Origin: Nitrospirota bacterium | GTDB lineage: Bacteria > Nitrospirota > Thermodesulfovibrionia > Thermodesulfovibrionales > Dissulfurispiraceae | Assembly (NCBI GenBank): GCA_009773415.1 | Contig: WSNO01000009.1 | Span: 1-64,000 of the forward strand | Direction: 5' to 3' | Length of the DNA: 64,000 nt | Shown: in pieces, positions 48,588 to 63,086 of the stretch | How positions within the stretch are numbered: position 1 is the stretch's first letter | Layout of the letters: each line of letters begins with the position of its first letter | Made by a program: the position numbers and the translations under genes | Notes under the pieces: model-generated | What the model was told of the DNA's origin: nothing | Databases searched by the model: none | What the model saw: the letters and a program-made list of their open reading frames with translations, nothing else

Positions 48588-51190
48588 AAGCTTCGTTTCA
48601 CCAACGCGATCTCGTCCTCCTTTGTAACAACGGTCCCGCGAATTCTTTCGTCAAGAACTGCCCGGAAGATTTCTGAATACTTCGGTCCCGGCGCGATACC
48701 CAGCTGCTTCAGATCCTCACCCCTGATAAACGGCTTCATGCTGCGATGTTTCAACAGGAAATCAGAAATGGCCCGCTTCCGCTCAGCGTCACGCGCAAGT
48801 GCCAGTACAAAGAGCAGCGCTTCAGTTTCATCCTGAATCAGCAGGTGATAGACCGCAACCGGATTATGCGGCTGCAGGAGGCGCATAACGCTGTCGGCAA
48901 CGCCGAGTCCCCGAAGGATTTTTTCCTTTGGCTTTTCGGTGACACTCAGGCGTACAAGTGCGCTTTCCCGCTCGGCACGGTTCAGTCCGGACAGAAGCGC
49001 CATGATGTATAAAACCCCCTTGTCATACTTCTCGCCGAGATAGAGCATGTCGAACCAGGTTATAACATCATGCACCGACTGGAGCAGCGCTTCAAGCTCT
49101 GGAGTATAGGCAAGTCGCGGATGAATAACTCGCAACATCTCGAAGTCGCCGAGCCGGCTGAACGCTTTTGTCGGGTTTGTTTCCCTGCAGATGAGCTCCA
49201 GCTCATCGAAGAGACGCGAACCTGCAAGTTTGTCGAAAATATTCATGCGAATCGCCAGTTTGATCAGATTTTCGGTGTGCTTCGTCAGACGGAATCCGAA
49301 CCGCTCCGCAAATCGAATTGCACGGAAGGTCCGCGTCGGATCTTCAACAAAGCTCAGATTGTGAAGCACGCGCACCGCCTTCTCCTTGAGATCGCGCTGA
49401 CCTCCGAAGAAATCGATCAGGAGGCCGAAGTCCTTGCGGTTCAGGCGCACCGCCAGGGTATTGATGGTGAAATCTCGTCGATAGAGATCCTTTTTTATGG
49501 AGGAGCTTTCCACTTTCGGCAACGCAGCAGGCGATTCATAATATTCCGTTCGTGCAGTAGCGACATCAAGCTTGAAGTCTTCCTTGCTGACGACAGCGGT
49601 GCCGAAGCGCTCATGTACCGTCACCTTAGCCCCGATCTCTTCTCCAAGCCGACGCGCGAATTGAATACCGTCGCCCTCAACAACAATGTCCAGATCAAGA
49701 TTGCGTTCACGACGAAGAAGATCACGCACCGACCCGCCGACCAGATAGGCTCCGCTGCCGAGCTCGTCCGCCACAGCACCTGCGCGCTCCAGAAAGGCGT
49801 ACAGCGGCGGTGGCAGCTCCTCCCGCAAGAGCTGTGCAACATGACGCACATATCCAGCGGAACCGTCTCCGGAAGCCCGCGGCCCCGCACCGACCCGGCT
49901 TTTACGCAGATAATCCTCATAGAGCACCCGCAGGATGTCGGTTCGGGTAATGGCGCCTTTTACCCTGCCTTCCTCCACGACAGAAACAAAGCGCTGGTTC
50001 TGTTCAATCATTGACTTTTCGACCTCGGGCATATTCGCATCGGGAGCAACGGTAATAGCGTCCGTTGTTGCAAAGTCTTCGCAGTGGTTTCTGCCCAGCC
50101 CGTGAAAAAGCGCCTTTTCTACCAGTTCACGGGTGATAATTCCGATATAGGTATCTCCCTTTACAACTGGCAGTGCATTGACTCCGTATTTCGTCATTGT
50201 ACTTTCGGCTTCTTTTATTCTGCTGTCCCACTGGATTGTTACGACCGGTGCGGTCATCACATCTTGTGCCGTCTTCATCGGTCGCACGCTTTTTTCAAGA
50301 GCAGCCAGCAAACGCTCCTCAATCAGCTCAAACGGCATATCCTTGATAGTTGCGGATGCTGCTGCGCCATGCCCGCCGCCTCCAAATTCCATTAAGGCCT
50401 TGCCAACATTCAATTCAGGCACCTTGCTCCGCCCGACGAGCAAAACTTTGTCCGCCATGCCGATCATCAGCACAACAGCATCGGCATCCTCACTGTCCAG
50501 AATGCGATGCGCAAGGTGTGCAACATCGCCGAATCCCTCCATGCTCCCCCGCGCAATCTTAACGCGGACGCCCTGCAACACCACTTCTCGAAGCGATTGC
50601 ATAAGCTCGTTGAGCAGCGAGACCTCTTCCTTGCTGATCTCTTCTTTCAGAAAGCGGGATACAATGTTGAGATTCGCCCCCCTTTTCAGCAGATAGGCGG
50701 CGGCAATCAAGTCGCGCGGCGTCGTCGACGCAAACATCAGTGAACCGGTCTCCTCATATATGCCGAGGCAGAGCATTGTCGCTTCGAGCGGCGATACGAC
50801 AATCTTCTTTTTCTGAATTATCTCGGTGAAAAGAGTCGAAACCGCACCGACCGTATCAAGCACCGATAATTCACCCCTGATATCCTCCGCCGTCACGGGA
50901 TGATGATCATACACATGAACCTTCAGTCCGGGCTTTGTCAGAAGGTCCTTCAGTGGGCCGATGCGATCGGGGTGCTTGGTATCGACAATAATCAGACGCT
51001 TCACCGCAGCAGGGTCAATATCTTTCATGCGCTGAATAACGGCGGGATTAAATATCTCCACAAACTCACGAACCCGCTTCTCGAGCGAGCCGGGAAAAAC
51101 GATGATTGCGTCAGGGTACAGTTTTTTCGCTGCTATGGCTGAGGCAAGCGCGTCAAAATCGGCATTCAGGTGAGAGGTAATGACATCCAT
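48578..51190 (-). CDS. DHH-CBS-CBS-tRNA nucleotidyltransferase fusion (CCA- or A-adding)
   Basis: An 870-residue fusion. Residues 1-310: DHH/DHHA1 phosphoesterase (TSHLNADFDALASAIAA, IIVDTKHPDR, VHVYDHHPV, and FGGGGHGAAASAT). About 318-435: two CBS domains (MTAPVVTIQWDSRIKEAEST, VVEEGRVKGAITRTDILRV). About 460-870: class II nucleotidyltransferase of the CCA/poly(A) polymerase family, with GSGAYLVGGSVRDLLRRERN, the LDLDIVVEGDG catalytic pair and KDLYRRDFTINTLAV. Single-chain fusions of this kind occur in several deltaproteobacterial and other lineages. It may add A or CCA to tRNA 3' ends under adenylate control by the CBS pair; separate A- and CC-adding enzymes are possible. Confidence 0.88.
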   Translation of the reverse strand: MDVITSHLNADFDALASAIAAKKLYPDAIIVFPGSLEKRVREFVEIFNPAVIQRMKDIDPAAVKRLIIVDTKHPDRIGPLKDLLTKPGLKVHVYDHHPVTAEDIRGELSVLDTVGAVSTLFTEIIQKKKIVVSPLEATMLCLGIYEETGSLMFASTTPRDLIAAAYLLKRGANLNIVSRFLKEEISKEEVSLLNELMQSLREVVLQGVRVKIARGSMEGFGDVAHLAHRILDSEDADAVVLMIGMADKVLLVGRSKVPELNVGKALMEFGGGGHGAAASATIKDMPFELIEERLLAALEKSVRPMKTAQDVMTAPVVTIQWDSRIKEAESTMTKYGVNALPVVKGDTYIGIITRELVEKALFHGLGRNHCEDFATTDAITVAPDANMPEVEKSMIEQNQRFVSVVEEGRVKGAITRTDILRVLYEDYLRKSRVGAGPRASGDGSAGYVRHVAQLLREELPPPLYAFLERAGAVADELGSGAYLVGGSVRDLLRRERNLDLDIVVEGDGIQFARRLGEEIGAKVTVHERFGTAVVSKEDFKLDVATARTEYYESPAALPKVESSSIKKDLYRRDFTINTLAVRLNRKDFGLLIDFFGGQRDLKEKAVRVLHNLSFVEDPTRTFRAIRFAERFGFRLTKHTENLIKLAIRMNIFDKLAGSRLFDELELICRETNPTKAFSRLGDFEMLRVIHPRLAYTPELEALLQSVHDVITWFDMLYLGEKYDKGVLYIMALLSGLNRAERESALVRLSVTEKPKEKILRGLGVADSVMRLLQPHNPVAVYHLLIQDETEALLFVLALARDAERKRAISDFLLKHRSMKPFIRGEDLKQLGIAPGPKYSEIFRAVLDERIRGTVVTKEDEIALVKRSFCI

Positions 51191-51289
51191 GAGGATAGGA
51201 TACCATGAATGAAGGATGATGATTGACGAGGTCTGAACTACCTGAGGACGTCATAAGCAGCACCACACACCTTGTAACTCCCGTCCGCA

Positions 51290-51424
51290 TCAGGCGACAA
51301 GAAAACCGGGAAGACCGGAATCGCAGCGGGAATGCTCAAGCCTCAGCAGATCGGCAGCTTCCTTGAGGTTCCGCAGAAGTTCAGCTTCGCCCGCGCAAAC
51401 AGGTAAGATGCAGAATCCAATCAT
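51290..51424 (-). CDS. Small ORF after the multiheme cytochrome gene
   Basis: A 44-residue frame with a good ribosome site (GAGAGGA six bases before ATG at 51424), 41 bases after the cytochrome stop. Sequence: MIGFCILPVCAGEAELLRNL, continuing KEAADLLRLEHSRCDSGLPG. Two to three Cys, no recognised family. An overlapping frame (…FLSPDADGSYKVCGAAYDV) suggests that it might be the intact part of a frameshifted longer gene. The rest of 51191-51465 holds nothing recognised. Confidence 0.35.
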   Translation of the reverse strand: MIGFCILPVCAGEAELLRNLKEAADLLRLEHSRCDSGLPGFLVA

Positions 51425-51465
51425 CTGAAATCCTCTCCCCCTCTGCTTCACATGACAAGTCGAGG

Positions 51466-52314
51466 TCAGAGAATGTATTTAAACATCTTGGGATCCCGGT
51501 AAGCATGACACGCAGAACAGTTGGCTTTTGCTCGCTCAGGAGTCAAACGCCAGCTATGAGGCTTGTGGCAGCGCATGCAGCCTATGTCCTTTTTCCAATG
51601 CACCCCATGCTGACCAACCGAAGCCTCACTCTTGTGACATTCCGCAATGCAGGTTGCTGACCCCGGCTTTTCTTTCTTGTGCGGTTTATGACAGTAATGG
51701 CATGTCAACGACGCCATCGCTCCCTTACTGGGAATTCCGACGTGGCACTTGGTGCAGCGTGTCCGATCAAATTTCGGCAGAGGGTTCTTGATGAACGAGT
51801 GACACTTCAGACACGAAAAATCAGCACTTTCAAGGCCATGTACCGTCTTGCCCTGATGGCACTTTTCACAAGTATCCTGCGGTGAGGGGAAATCGTGCTT
51901 TGTCCCGCTGTGGCACTCCTTGCAGGCAAGCTGTTTCATTGCGACATGCCGGGCATGGCCAAATGCCCTGCTCGGAGAAACTGACCCCTGTGCCATGTCT
52001 TCAGCATGACACTTGATGCACTCCTCCCACGGCCGGTATCTGCCGTGCGTGACGCCGATTGGGTTGTTACCGGTAAGTACATAGGAGATGAGGCGAACAT
52101 TCTGCTCAATATTGCCGAGTTGGTGGCATTGCTGGCAAAGAACATCGTGATGCCTGCTTTTCAGCCAGTCAGCATGTGCACCCTTCAGCTGGTGGCACTG
52201 CGAACAGAAATCAGGGTCGGTTTGAGAGTACCGGTAATAGTTAAATCCGTAAAGAAACATGCCCATGACAATGACTGCCAGGATAAAACCCTTTATGCTG
52301 TCGGATAGCGTCAT
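51466..52314 (-). CDS. Membrane-anchored multiheme c-type cytochrome, 10 CXXCH plus one CX3CH
   Basis: A 282-residue cytochrome with one N-terminal transmembrane helix (about 8-27) and a periplasmic NapC/NirT-like front followed by a NrfA-poor, tetraheme-repeat-like body. Heme motifs: CSQCH, CQQCH, CIKCH, CKECH, CEKCH, CLKCH, CTKCH, CHYCH, CMRCH, CSACH, and CIAECH as a CX3CH. So 10 hemes are certain by motif and an eleventh is possible. It probably takes electrons from the quinone pool or passes them across the periplasm. It is downstream of an SGNH hydrolase with a four-base overlap, an unusual pairing. Confidence 0.88.
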   Translation of the reverse strand: MTLSDSIKGFILAVIVMGMFLYGFNYYRYSQTDPDFCSQCHQLKGAHADWLKSRHHDVLCQQCHQLGNIEQNVRLISYVLTGNNPIGVTHGRYRPWEECIKCHAEDMAQGSVSPSRAFGHARHVAMKQLACKECHSGTKHDFPSPQDTCEKCHQGKTVHGLESADFSCLKCHSFIKNPLPKFDRTRCTKCHVGIPSKGAMASLTCHYCHKPHKKEKPGSATCIAECHKSEASVGQHGVHWKKDIGCMRCHKPHSWRLTPERAKANCSACHAYRDPKMFKYIL

Positions 52315-52844
52315 ACGCGGAGTCCGTTATAACGCGTATTCAGGAAATTTTCGACAGCGTCCGCCCAGACAGCATAGCCTTCACTCGTCAGGTGTATGCC
52401 GTCAATGTCGAGATACGAGCGAATCAACTCGCCGTCAGGGCCAAGGAACAGGCTATGGACGTCGAGATAGTAAATGCTGAGCTTTGACGCCATTGTCCGA
52501 AGCGACTGATTGATGCTGAGGATAAGATCCGGCTCCAGCCACATCGCAACCGGCAAAATGCTCTGCACAACGATGCCTGCTCCTGCGAATTCAGCCTTCA
52601 TGCCGTGCAGAATTCGTTCATACAGCGGAAGAATGGAGTGGTAGCCGCGCCAGAGGTTATTGATTCCGGTCATAACAAAAATATAATCGGGCAAAAACAG
52701 TAATTTTGTATTCGGAAGCCGCTCCAGTAATTCCTCCACCGACTCACCGGCCACACCCAGATTGCAAACGCGGTATTCAGCAAATCGGCTCTGCCAGTCG
52801 AAATATTCCGTCAGTGAGTCGCCGATAAAAACCAGTTTTTTCAT
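52311..52844 (-). CDS. SGNH/GDSL-family hydrolase
   Basis: A 177-residue SGNH esterase-like enzyme. Block I FIGDSLTEYFDW (Ser), block II LGVAGESVEE (Gly), block III MTGINNLWRG (Asn), block V DGIHLTSEGYAVWA (Asp-x2-His) are all present. No signal peptide is obvious, so it is probably cytoplasmic. Its stop overlaps the start of the multiheme cytochrome gene. Lysophospholipase or acyl esterase activity is typical for the family; the native substrate is unknown. Confidence 0.87.
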   Translation of the reverse strand: MKKLVFIGDSLTEYFDWQSRFAEYRVCNLGVAGESVEELLERLPNTKLLFLPDYIFVMTGINNLWRGYHSILPLYERILHGMKAEFAGAGIVVQSILPVAMWLEPDLILSINQSLRTMASKLSIYYLDVHSLFLGPDGELIRSYLDIDGIHLTSEGYAVWADAVENFLNTRYNGLRV

Positions 52845-52894
52845 ACGAAAGTTTTGCCTCCCGGGCAGCCCGCCCGCCCTGCAGCGAAAAGAAG

Positions 52895-53899
52895 TTATTG
52901 ACGAACGCCAGCGAACTCCTCGAGCTTTTTGAGCCGGGGAATTTCACCAAGCGCGATGAGCGTGTCTCCTGTGGTGATGATACTCCGAAACGTGGGGTTG
53001 AACTCCATTTCACCGGAAGACCGCTTTATGGCGACAATAATTACCCCAAGCTCACGGCCAAAGCCGCATTGGTCAAGACTCATGCCGGAAATAGCCGAAC
53101 CCTCAAGGATGATCACTTCTTCCATCTGGAGAGCGATATTGCCGCTTTTTGTTGCAAATTCGATAAAATCGACCACTGCAGGCCGCAGCACTGTCTGTGC
53201 AATGCGTAGTCCACCTATGTGATAAGGAGAAACAACTTTATTTGCACCTGCACGAAGCAGCTTCTTCTCGGAACCTTCCTCTCCAGCGCGGGCAACAATA
53301 AAAAGGCCCGGGTTCAGTTCACGCGCACTCAGGACCACGTAAAGGTTTTCAGCATCCGTCGGAAGCACTGATATCAGACCACGCGCCCGTTCTATTCCGC
53401 ACTCGCGCAACAGATCATCGCGCGTTGCATCGCCTTCTATGGTAAACAGACTCTCGTCTTCAGGCATGCTCTCAGCGTTCTTTTCAATCGCAACAAACGG
53501 AATGCCGTCGGCCTTGAGTTCACGGCAGATAATTTTTCCCATGCGACCATATCCGCAGATGATGAAGTGGTTTTTCAGTTCTCGCAGTCTCTTTTCCAAT
53601 CTCTTCCTCCCGAAAATCTGTTGCAATTCACCTTCAAGGATTACGCGGGCGGCGGCACTCAGCACATACGCTACTGTCCCTACACCGATAACAATCAGGA
53701 CAATGGTAAATACAACTCCCCGCTCAGAAAGATCATGCACTTCCTTGAAGCCCACACTGGCAAGTGTAATAACCGTCATATAGAGCGAATCGAGGAAATT
53801 CCACCCTTCCAGGATCATATAGCCCCCCGTGCCGAGCGATATGACAAAAACAAGCATCGCGAATGCCATCAGCAGCTTGATTTGCAGATCACGCAGCAA
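52895..53899 (-). CDS. Potassium channel with RCK (TrkA-N/TrkA-C) domains
   Basis: A 334-residue MthK-like channel. Two transmembrane helices (about 8-30 and 62-85) flank a pore segment TVITLASVGFKEVH; the filter carries SVGF in place of the textbook TVGYG, a form common in this subfamily. An RCK domain (NHFIICGYGRMGKIICRELK, NAD/nucleotide-binding glycine motif) and a TrkA-C domain (GRELGVIIVAIKR) follow. The start is TTG at 53899 with GGGAGGA eight bases upstream; it overlaps the Mut7-C gene's end by 31 bases. Confidence 0.87.
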   Translation of the reverse strand: MLRDLQIKLLMAFAMLVFVISLGTGGYMILEGWNFLDSLYMTVITLASVGFKEVHDLSERGVVFTIVLIVIGVGTVAYVLSAAARVILEGELQQIFGRKRLEKRLRELKNHFIICGYGRMGKIICRELKADGIPFVAIEKNAESMPEDESLFTIEGDATRDDLLRECGIERARGLISVLPTDAENLYVVLSARELNPGLFIVARAGEEGSEKKLLRAGANKVVSPYHIGGLRIAQTVLRPAVVDFIEFATKSGNIALQMEEVIILEGSAISGMSLDQCGFGRELGVIIVAIKRSSGEMEFNPTFRSIITTGDTLIALGEIPRLKKLEEFAGVRQ

Positions 53900-54379
53900 G
53901 AGCGCAGTTCCTCCCGAAAAGCCGAACGAGCCGAAGATATAGCCCGAGAATGGGAACCATTCCAGTACACTTTACCACACACATGACAGTGAAAAAAAGC
54001 TGTTTGATGCAGCACGACATGCTCCGGAAGCTCATCCATCAATGTTTTACGCTCTTTCAACATGACGGTTCCATTGCAGAGCGAACATCGCAGTCGCTGC
54101 GGCAGGCGGATCAGCAATTGTTTTTTCAATGCGCACGCCACTTCCTGCAATTGACTTTCAATCTTTTCGCTTGCTATGTGAATACACTCACCGCACGCCT
54201 TCGATTGCGTGATGCCGTCGTCACGAGTGAGAAGACTGCTATTCTGCTGTTTTGCGAGACGGATGAGTGTATGCTCATCAATTTCCCTGCGAGTACGACG
54301 TGTCGTAACCGAGCAGCCGCAGCCATCGTGCAAGACGGTCCGGCATGACATCTGAAATGAAAAGGGGAATCTCAGACAT
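53869..54379 (-). pseudogene. Mut7-C (PIN-like) RNase-domain gene with a frameshift
   Basis: Two frames together make a Mut7-C protein. The first starts at ATG 54379: MSEIPLFISDVMPDRLARWL then RLLGYDTSYS, the typical N terminus, and stops at TGA after QGN. The second continues as REIDEHTLIRLAKQQNSSLL, TRDDG, then a zinc-ribbon part RCSLCNG and CHVCGKVYWNGSH. One extra base near 54290 separates them. This is a broken gene, a sequencing error, or a recoding event. Mut7-C domains are PIN-related predicted RNases. Confidence 0.75.
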
Positions 54380-54450
54380 GAGTGTCACACGTTGAAAGAT
54401 GAGGAAATGGATTTGCCTGTCGAATACATGAATGCACATATGTTCCGCAT

Positions 54451-54486
54451 AAAAAAAACAGGACAGGCGGATGACCGCCTGTCCTG
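54451..54486 (-). terminator. Terminator after rpoC
   Basis: CAGGACAGGCGG-loop-CCGCCTGTCCTG, a 12-bp perfect stem with a four-base loop, followed by eight T on the minus strand; 29 bases after the rpoC stop. Strong intrinsic terminator for the rpl-rpo operon. Confidence 0.95.
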
Positions 54487-54514
54487 CAGGAAACCTGAGA
54501 GAGCGTGCTGCCGG

Positions 54515-58624
<4,110 letters not shown>

Positions 58625-58625
58625 G

Positions 58626-61600
58626 TTACGCCTCCTTCGCCCGCTTTTTCTCGAGAAGCTCAACATCGAGACACAGACTCTGGAGCTCCTTGATTAATAC
58701 ATGGAATGATTCAGGCACGCCCGGCTCGAGTACCGGGTCGCCCTTCACGACAGCTTCGTACATGCGCGAGCGACCGCTGATATCGTCGCTTTTGACGGTC
58801 AGGAACTCCTGGAGCGTATGCGATGCACCGTAAGCTTCAAGAGCCCAGACCTCCATTTCACCGAGTCTCTGGCCGCCGAACTGCGCCTTGCCTCCAAGCG
58901 GCTGCTGTGTTACGAGAGAGTATGGTCCGATGGAACGCGCGTGAATCTTGTCCGCGACAAGATGGTGCAGTTTCAGCATGTACATGCAGCCGACCGTGAC
59001 CTGCCGTTGGAACGGTTCTCCGGTGCGACCGTCATAAAGCGTAACCTGACCCGATGGCGGCAGCTTCGCCTTCTCGAGCAGGTCCTTGATTTCTCTCTCC
59101 TTTGCGCCTTCGAAAACCGGCGTCGACACATATTTGCCGAGCGCGAGTGCTGCGCGGCCAAGATGCGCCTCAAGAATCTGGCCGACGTTCATGCGGGACG
59201 GAACGCCGAGCGGATTCAGGACTATATCCACCGGAGTGCCGTCTTTAAGATACGGCATCTCTTCTTCCGGCAGAATCATCGAAACAACGCCCTTGTTACC
59301 ATGACGTCCGGCCATCTTGTCGCCAACCTGCAGCTTGCGCTTCATGGCAATGTAGACCTTTACCACCTTGTTAACGCCGGGGGAAAGCTCGTCGCCTTTT
59401 TTCACACGCTCGATGCGCTCATGATAACGCGTCTCAAGCCACTTGATGTACTGATGAATCTCACCACTCAGGTCATCAATTTTGTTCTTGATCTCAACGT
59501 CATCAATCTTTATCTTGAGCAGATGATCGTCCTTGACGCGCTCAAGAGCGGCTTCCGTTAATTTCTTGCCTTTTGCACAAACGACTTCCTTTGTCCTGGA
59601 ATCTTTGACTTCTTCAGTAGCCTTCAGATCCTTGAGGAGTTTTCTGATGCGATCGGCGCGTCCTTCCCTGAGAATCTTGACCTCTTCATCGAGGTCGCGC
59701 TGAAGGCTGCTGATATCGTCAGCTTCGATGCTCTTGGTGCGAGAATCTTTTTCAATGCCCTTGCGGGAAAGCACCCGGACATCGACAACTACCCCCTCAA
59801 CTCCCGGCGGAACGTAGAGGCAGCTTTCCTTGACCTCTTCCGCCTTTTCTCCGAAGATTGCTCGCAGCAGCTTCTCTTCCGGCGTCAGAATGGTTTCGCC
59901 CTTCGGCGTTACCTTGCCGACCAGAATATTGCCTGCTTTCACTTCGGCTCCGGTACGAATAATGCCGCTTTCGTCAAGGTCCTTCAGCGCTTCTTCGCCG
60001 ACATTGGGAATGTCGCGGGTGATTTCTTCGGGGCCAAGCTTGGTATCACGGGCTTCCACCTCAAATTCATCAATATGAATTGAGGTATAGACATCGTCTT
60101 TCACGCAGCGTTCGCTGACGAGGATAGCATCTTCAAAGTTGTAGCCGCCCCACGGCATGAACGCAACCAGCACGTTCTGACCGAGTGCAAGTTCGCCAAG
60201 TTCGGTCGACGGACCATCAGCCAGAATGTCGCCGCGTCCGACCTTGTCGCCGACATTGACGACCGGCTTCTGGGTCATGCAGGTTCCCTGGTTGGAACGC
60301 TGGAACTTCACAAGCGGAAAGATGTCGACGCCGCCGCCGCGTTCAGCAACCCGGACAACGACGCGCGACGAATCAACGCTCTCAACAGTGCCGGCGCGTT
60401 TGGCAAGCGTGAGCCACCCGGAGTCGCGCGCGGCAGCGTGTTCCATTCCGGTTCCGACAACCGGCGCTTCCGGCCGCAGCAGCGGGACTGCCTGGCGCTG
60501 CATGTTCGAACCCATGAGTGCTCTGTTCGCGTCGTCGTTCTCAAGGAACGGAATGAGCGCAGCCGAAACGCCGACAACCTGCTTCGGCGAGACGTCCATA
60601 TATTGGATTTCCTCAGGGGTAACCATCTTGAAATCGCCGCCGACACGGGCAGATATTGCTTCACCGATCAGCTTGCCGTGTTTGTCATGCGGGGCCGCGG
60701 CTTCGGCTATCATGTGCTTTTCGCCTTCGAGAGCGGAAAGGTATTCGATATCATCGGTAACCTTACCGTTTGCGACTTTGCGGTACGGAGCTTCAATAAA
60801 GCCGTAGTCATTAATCTTCGAGTAGCTTGCAAGCGAGGTAATAAGACCGATATTCGGACCTTCCGGCGTCTCAATCGGACAAATACGCCCATAGTGCGTC
60901 GTGTGAACGTCGCGCACTTCAAATCCCGCGCGTTCACGGGTCAGACCGCCCGGGCCGAGGGCCGAGAGACGGCGCTTATGCGTAACTTCAGACAGCGGGT
61001 TGGTCTGGTCCATGAACTGGCTGAGCTGGCTTGAGCCGAAAAACTCCTTCACTGCCGCCAGGACGGGCTTTGCATTGATAAGATCGTGCGGCATCGCCGT
61101 ATCGAGCTCAGTAATCGTCATCTTTTCCTTAATAGCACGCTCCATGCGGACAAGCCCGATGCGGAACTGGTTCTCAAGAAGCTCTCCGATACCGCGAACA
61201 CGGCGGTTGCCGAGGTGGTCTATATCATCCACTTCCCCCCTGCCGGTTCTCAGGTTAAGGAGGTATCGGACGATTTCAATGATGTCAGTGTCAGTGAGAA
61301 CGCGCTTTTCAAGCGGCGTATCAAGACCGAGCTTCTCATTCACCTTCAGACGTCCGACCACGGAGAGATCATAGCGCTTCGGATCGAAAAAGAGCCCGCT
61401 AAACAGTTCGCTTGCCGCACTTTCCGTTGCCGGCTCGCCAGGACGGAGTTTCTTGTAAATCTCTTTCAGTGCCGCCTTCTGGTCGCCGACCTTGTCGGTC
61501 AGAAGTGTTTCACGCAGCGACGGCAGATAATTGACATTGTCGATGAAGAGCAGCGGCAAAGCGGTAATTTTGGCATCGACAATCTTGAAAAATACATCTT

Positions 61601-62564
61601 CCGTAATCTCCTTGTTGCCGTCCAGAATGATTTCGCCGGTTCCTGGGTCGACAACATCCGACAGAGTAATACGACCGACGATCTCAGCGCGGGAGATCGG
61701 GATTTCCTTGATGCCGGAATGCTCCATCTTCTTCAGGGCATTTTTGGTAATCTTGCTGCCTTCCTTGACAAGGATTTCCTTGCCGTCCGGCGACGTAACG
61801 GACTGCTTTACACGGATACCGCTTAACACTTCACTGAGCGGACGGAAATAGGTTTCTTTATTCCTGATTCGAATCTGCTCGACCGGATAGAAGGTCTTCA
61901 GCAATTCTTCATTGGAATAGCCAAGCGCTTTCAGAACAATAGTCGCCGGCAGTTTGCGCCGGCGGTCGATTCTTACATAGAGAAGATCTTTTGCGTCGAA
62001 TTCGAAATCAAGCCATGACCCCCTGACCGGAATGACGCGTGATGTATATAAAAGCCGGCCGCTCGCATGGGTCTTTCCCTTGTCGGGAGCAAAATAGACA
62101 CCGGGAGAACGATGCAGCTGGCTGACGATTACACGCTCGATACCGTTGATAATAAAGCTGCCGGTATCTGTCATTATCGGCATTTCGCCGATATAGACTT
62201 CCTGCTCCCGCGACTCTTTCAGAATACGGGCATTTTTTTCGTCCTTGTCCCATATATTGAGACGTACTTTTATTTTGAGCGGCGCAGCATAGGTAACACC
62301 CTTCACGATGCACTCCCTGGGTATTACTTTACTCTCCGCCAGCATATAATGAATAAATTCTATCGATGTAGTATCATTGTAATCCGTGATAGGGAATACA
62401 CTGCTGAACGCAGCCTGGAGTCCCTCATCACGACGCTTGTCGGCCGCAATGTCCTTCTGCAGAAACCGATCAAATGACTTTCGCTGAAATTCAACCAGAT
62501 ATGGCACGTCCAGCACCTGGGCCACCTTGCCAAAATTTAAGCGCTCACGTAAAAGCTTAGCCAT
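58626..62564 (-). CDS. rpoB: DNA-directed RNA polymerase subunit beta
   Basis: A 1312-residue beta subunit. The rifampicin-binding region [20 protein letters not shown] then [15 protein letters not shown] has no obvious resistance substitution. Conserved active-site parts such as [35 protein letters not shown] and the C-terminal [16 protein letters not shown] are present. It follows rplL after 101 bases that contain a GC-rich hairpin. Confidence 0.97.
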   Translation of the reverse strand: MAKLLRERLNFGKVAQVLDVPYLVEFQRKSFDRFLQKDIAADKRRDEGLQAAFSSVFPITDYNDTTSIEFIHYMLAESKVIPRECIVKGVTYAAPLKIKVRLNIWDKDEKNARILKESREQEVYIGEMPIMTDTGSFIINGIERVIVSQLHRSPGVYFAPDKGKTHASGRLLYTSRVIPVRGSWLDFEFDAKDLLYVRIDRRRKLPATIVLKALGYSNEELLKTFYPVEQIRIRNKETYFRPLSEVLSGIRVKQSVTSPDGKEILVKEGSKITKNALKKMEHSGIKEIPISRAEIVGRITLSDVVDPGTGEIILDGNKEITEDVFFKIVDAKITALPLLFIDNVNYLPSLRETLLTDKVGDQKAALKEIYKKLRPGEPATESAASELFSGLFFDPKRYDLSVVGRLKVNEKLGLDTPLEKRVLTDTDIIEIVRYLLNLRTGRGEVDDIDHLGNRRVRGIGELLENQFRIGLVRMERAIKEKMTITELDTAMPHDLINAKPVLAAVKEFFGSSQLSQFMDQTNPLSEVTHKRRLSALGPGGLTRERAGFEVRDVHTTHYGRICPIETPEGPNIGLITSLASYSKINDYGFIEAPYRKVANGKVTDDIEYLSALEGEKHMIAEAAAPHDKHGKLIGEAISARVGGDFKMVTPEEIQYMDVSPKQVVGVSAALIPFLENDDANRALMGSNMQRQAVPLLRPEAPVVGTGMEHAAARDSGWLTLAKRAGTVESVDSSRVVVRVAERGGGVDIFPLVKFQRSNQGTCMTQKPVVNVGDKVGRGDILADGPSTELGELALGQNVLVAFMPWGGYNFEDAILVSERCVKDDVYTSIHIDEFEVEARDTKLGPEEITRDIPNVGEEALKDLDESGIIRTGAEVKAGNILVGKVTPKGETILTPEEKLLRAIFGEKAEEVKESCLYVPPGVEGVVVDVRVLSRKGIEKDSRTKSIEADDISSLQRDLDEEVKILREGRADRIRKLLKDLKATEEVKDSRTKEVVCAKGKKLTEAALERVKDDHLLKIKIDDVEIKNKIDDLSGEIHQYIKWLETRYHERIERVKKGDELSPGVNKVVKVYIAMKRKLQVGDKMAGRHGNKGVVSMILPEEEMPYLKDGTPVDIVLNPLGVPSRMNVGQILEAHLGRAALALGKYVSTPVFEGAKEREIKDLLEKAKLPPSGQVTLYDGRTGEPFQRQVTVGCMYMLKLHHLVADKIHARSIGPYSLVTQQPLGGKAQFGGQRLGEMEVWALEAYGASHTLQEFLTVKSDDISGRSRMYEAVVKGDPVLEPGVPESFHVLIKELQSLCLDVELLEKKRAKEA

Positions 62565-62617
62565 GGCTCTCCTAACATTACATTATCGGTGAAATGGTTT
62601 GTCCGGGGTTCGGCTTT

Positions 62618-62646
62618 CGGGGACGCCGACTCATCCGGCGTCCCCG
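62618..62646. other. Hairpin between rplL and rpoB
   Basis: CGGGGACGCCG and CGGCGTCCCCG make an 11-bp perfect stem with a seven-base loop. There is no T run on the minus strand, so it fits an attenuation or RNA-processing site of the kind known between rplL and rpoB in E. coli, not a full terminator. Confidence 0.65.
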
Positions 62647-62665
62647 CAGATTCTTGTCAAAACAA

Positions 62666-63040
62666 CTACTTGATCTCGATCTTCGCGCCCTCGGCCTCGA
62701 GCTTTGCCCTCATGGCATCTGCCTCTTCCTTGGAGACACCCGTTTTCAGCGCCTTCGGAGCGCCGTCAACGACATCCTTTGCTTCTTTAAGCCCTAGTCC
62801 GGTCAACTCGCGGACAACCTTAATGACCTGAATTTTCTTGTCGCCAGCTGCTACAAGAACAACATCAAATGCGGTCTTCTCTTCCGCTACCGGAGCCGCC
62901 GCCGCTACCGGAGCCGCCGCCGCTACCGGAGCCGCCGCGGTAACTCCGTAACGCTCCTCGAATTCCTTGATGAACTGAGACATGTCAAGAATGGTCATGT
63001 TGTCGATAAACTGAAAGACATCCTCTTTGGTAATAGCCAT
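62666..63040 (-). CDS. rplL: 50S ribosomal protein L7/L12
   Basis: A 124-residue stalk protein. N-terminal dimerisation helices, an Ala/Pro/Val hinge, and the C-terminal domain ([40 protein letters not shown]). The hinge is encoded by three copies of an 18-base unit (GGAGCCGCCGCCGCTACC as written on the plus strand, 62890-62940). Confidence 0.96.
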   Translation of the reverse strand: MAITKEDVFQFIDNMTILDMSQFIKEFEERYGVTAAAPVAAAAPVAAAAPVAEEKTAFDVVLVAAGDKKIQVIKVVRELTGLGLKEAKDVVDGAPKALKTGVSKEEADAMRAKLEAEGAKIEIK

Positions 63041-63086
63041 GATGCTGAATCCTCCTTAGACACTATTCATAGTTTTTATGCTGTTA

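Noticed and set aside
62890-62940. 18-base tandem repeats as a CRISPR or regulatory repeat
   Set aside because: They are in frame within rplL and encode the Ala/Pro/Val hinge typical of L7/L12; no spacers.
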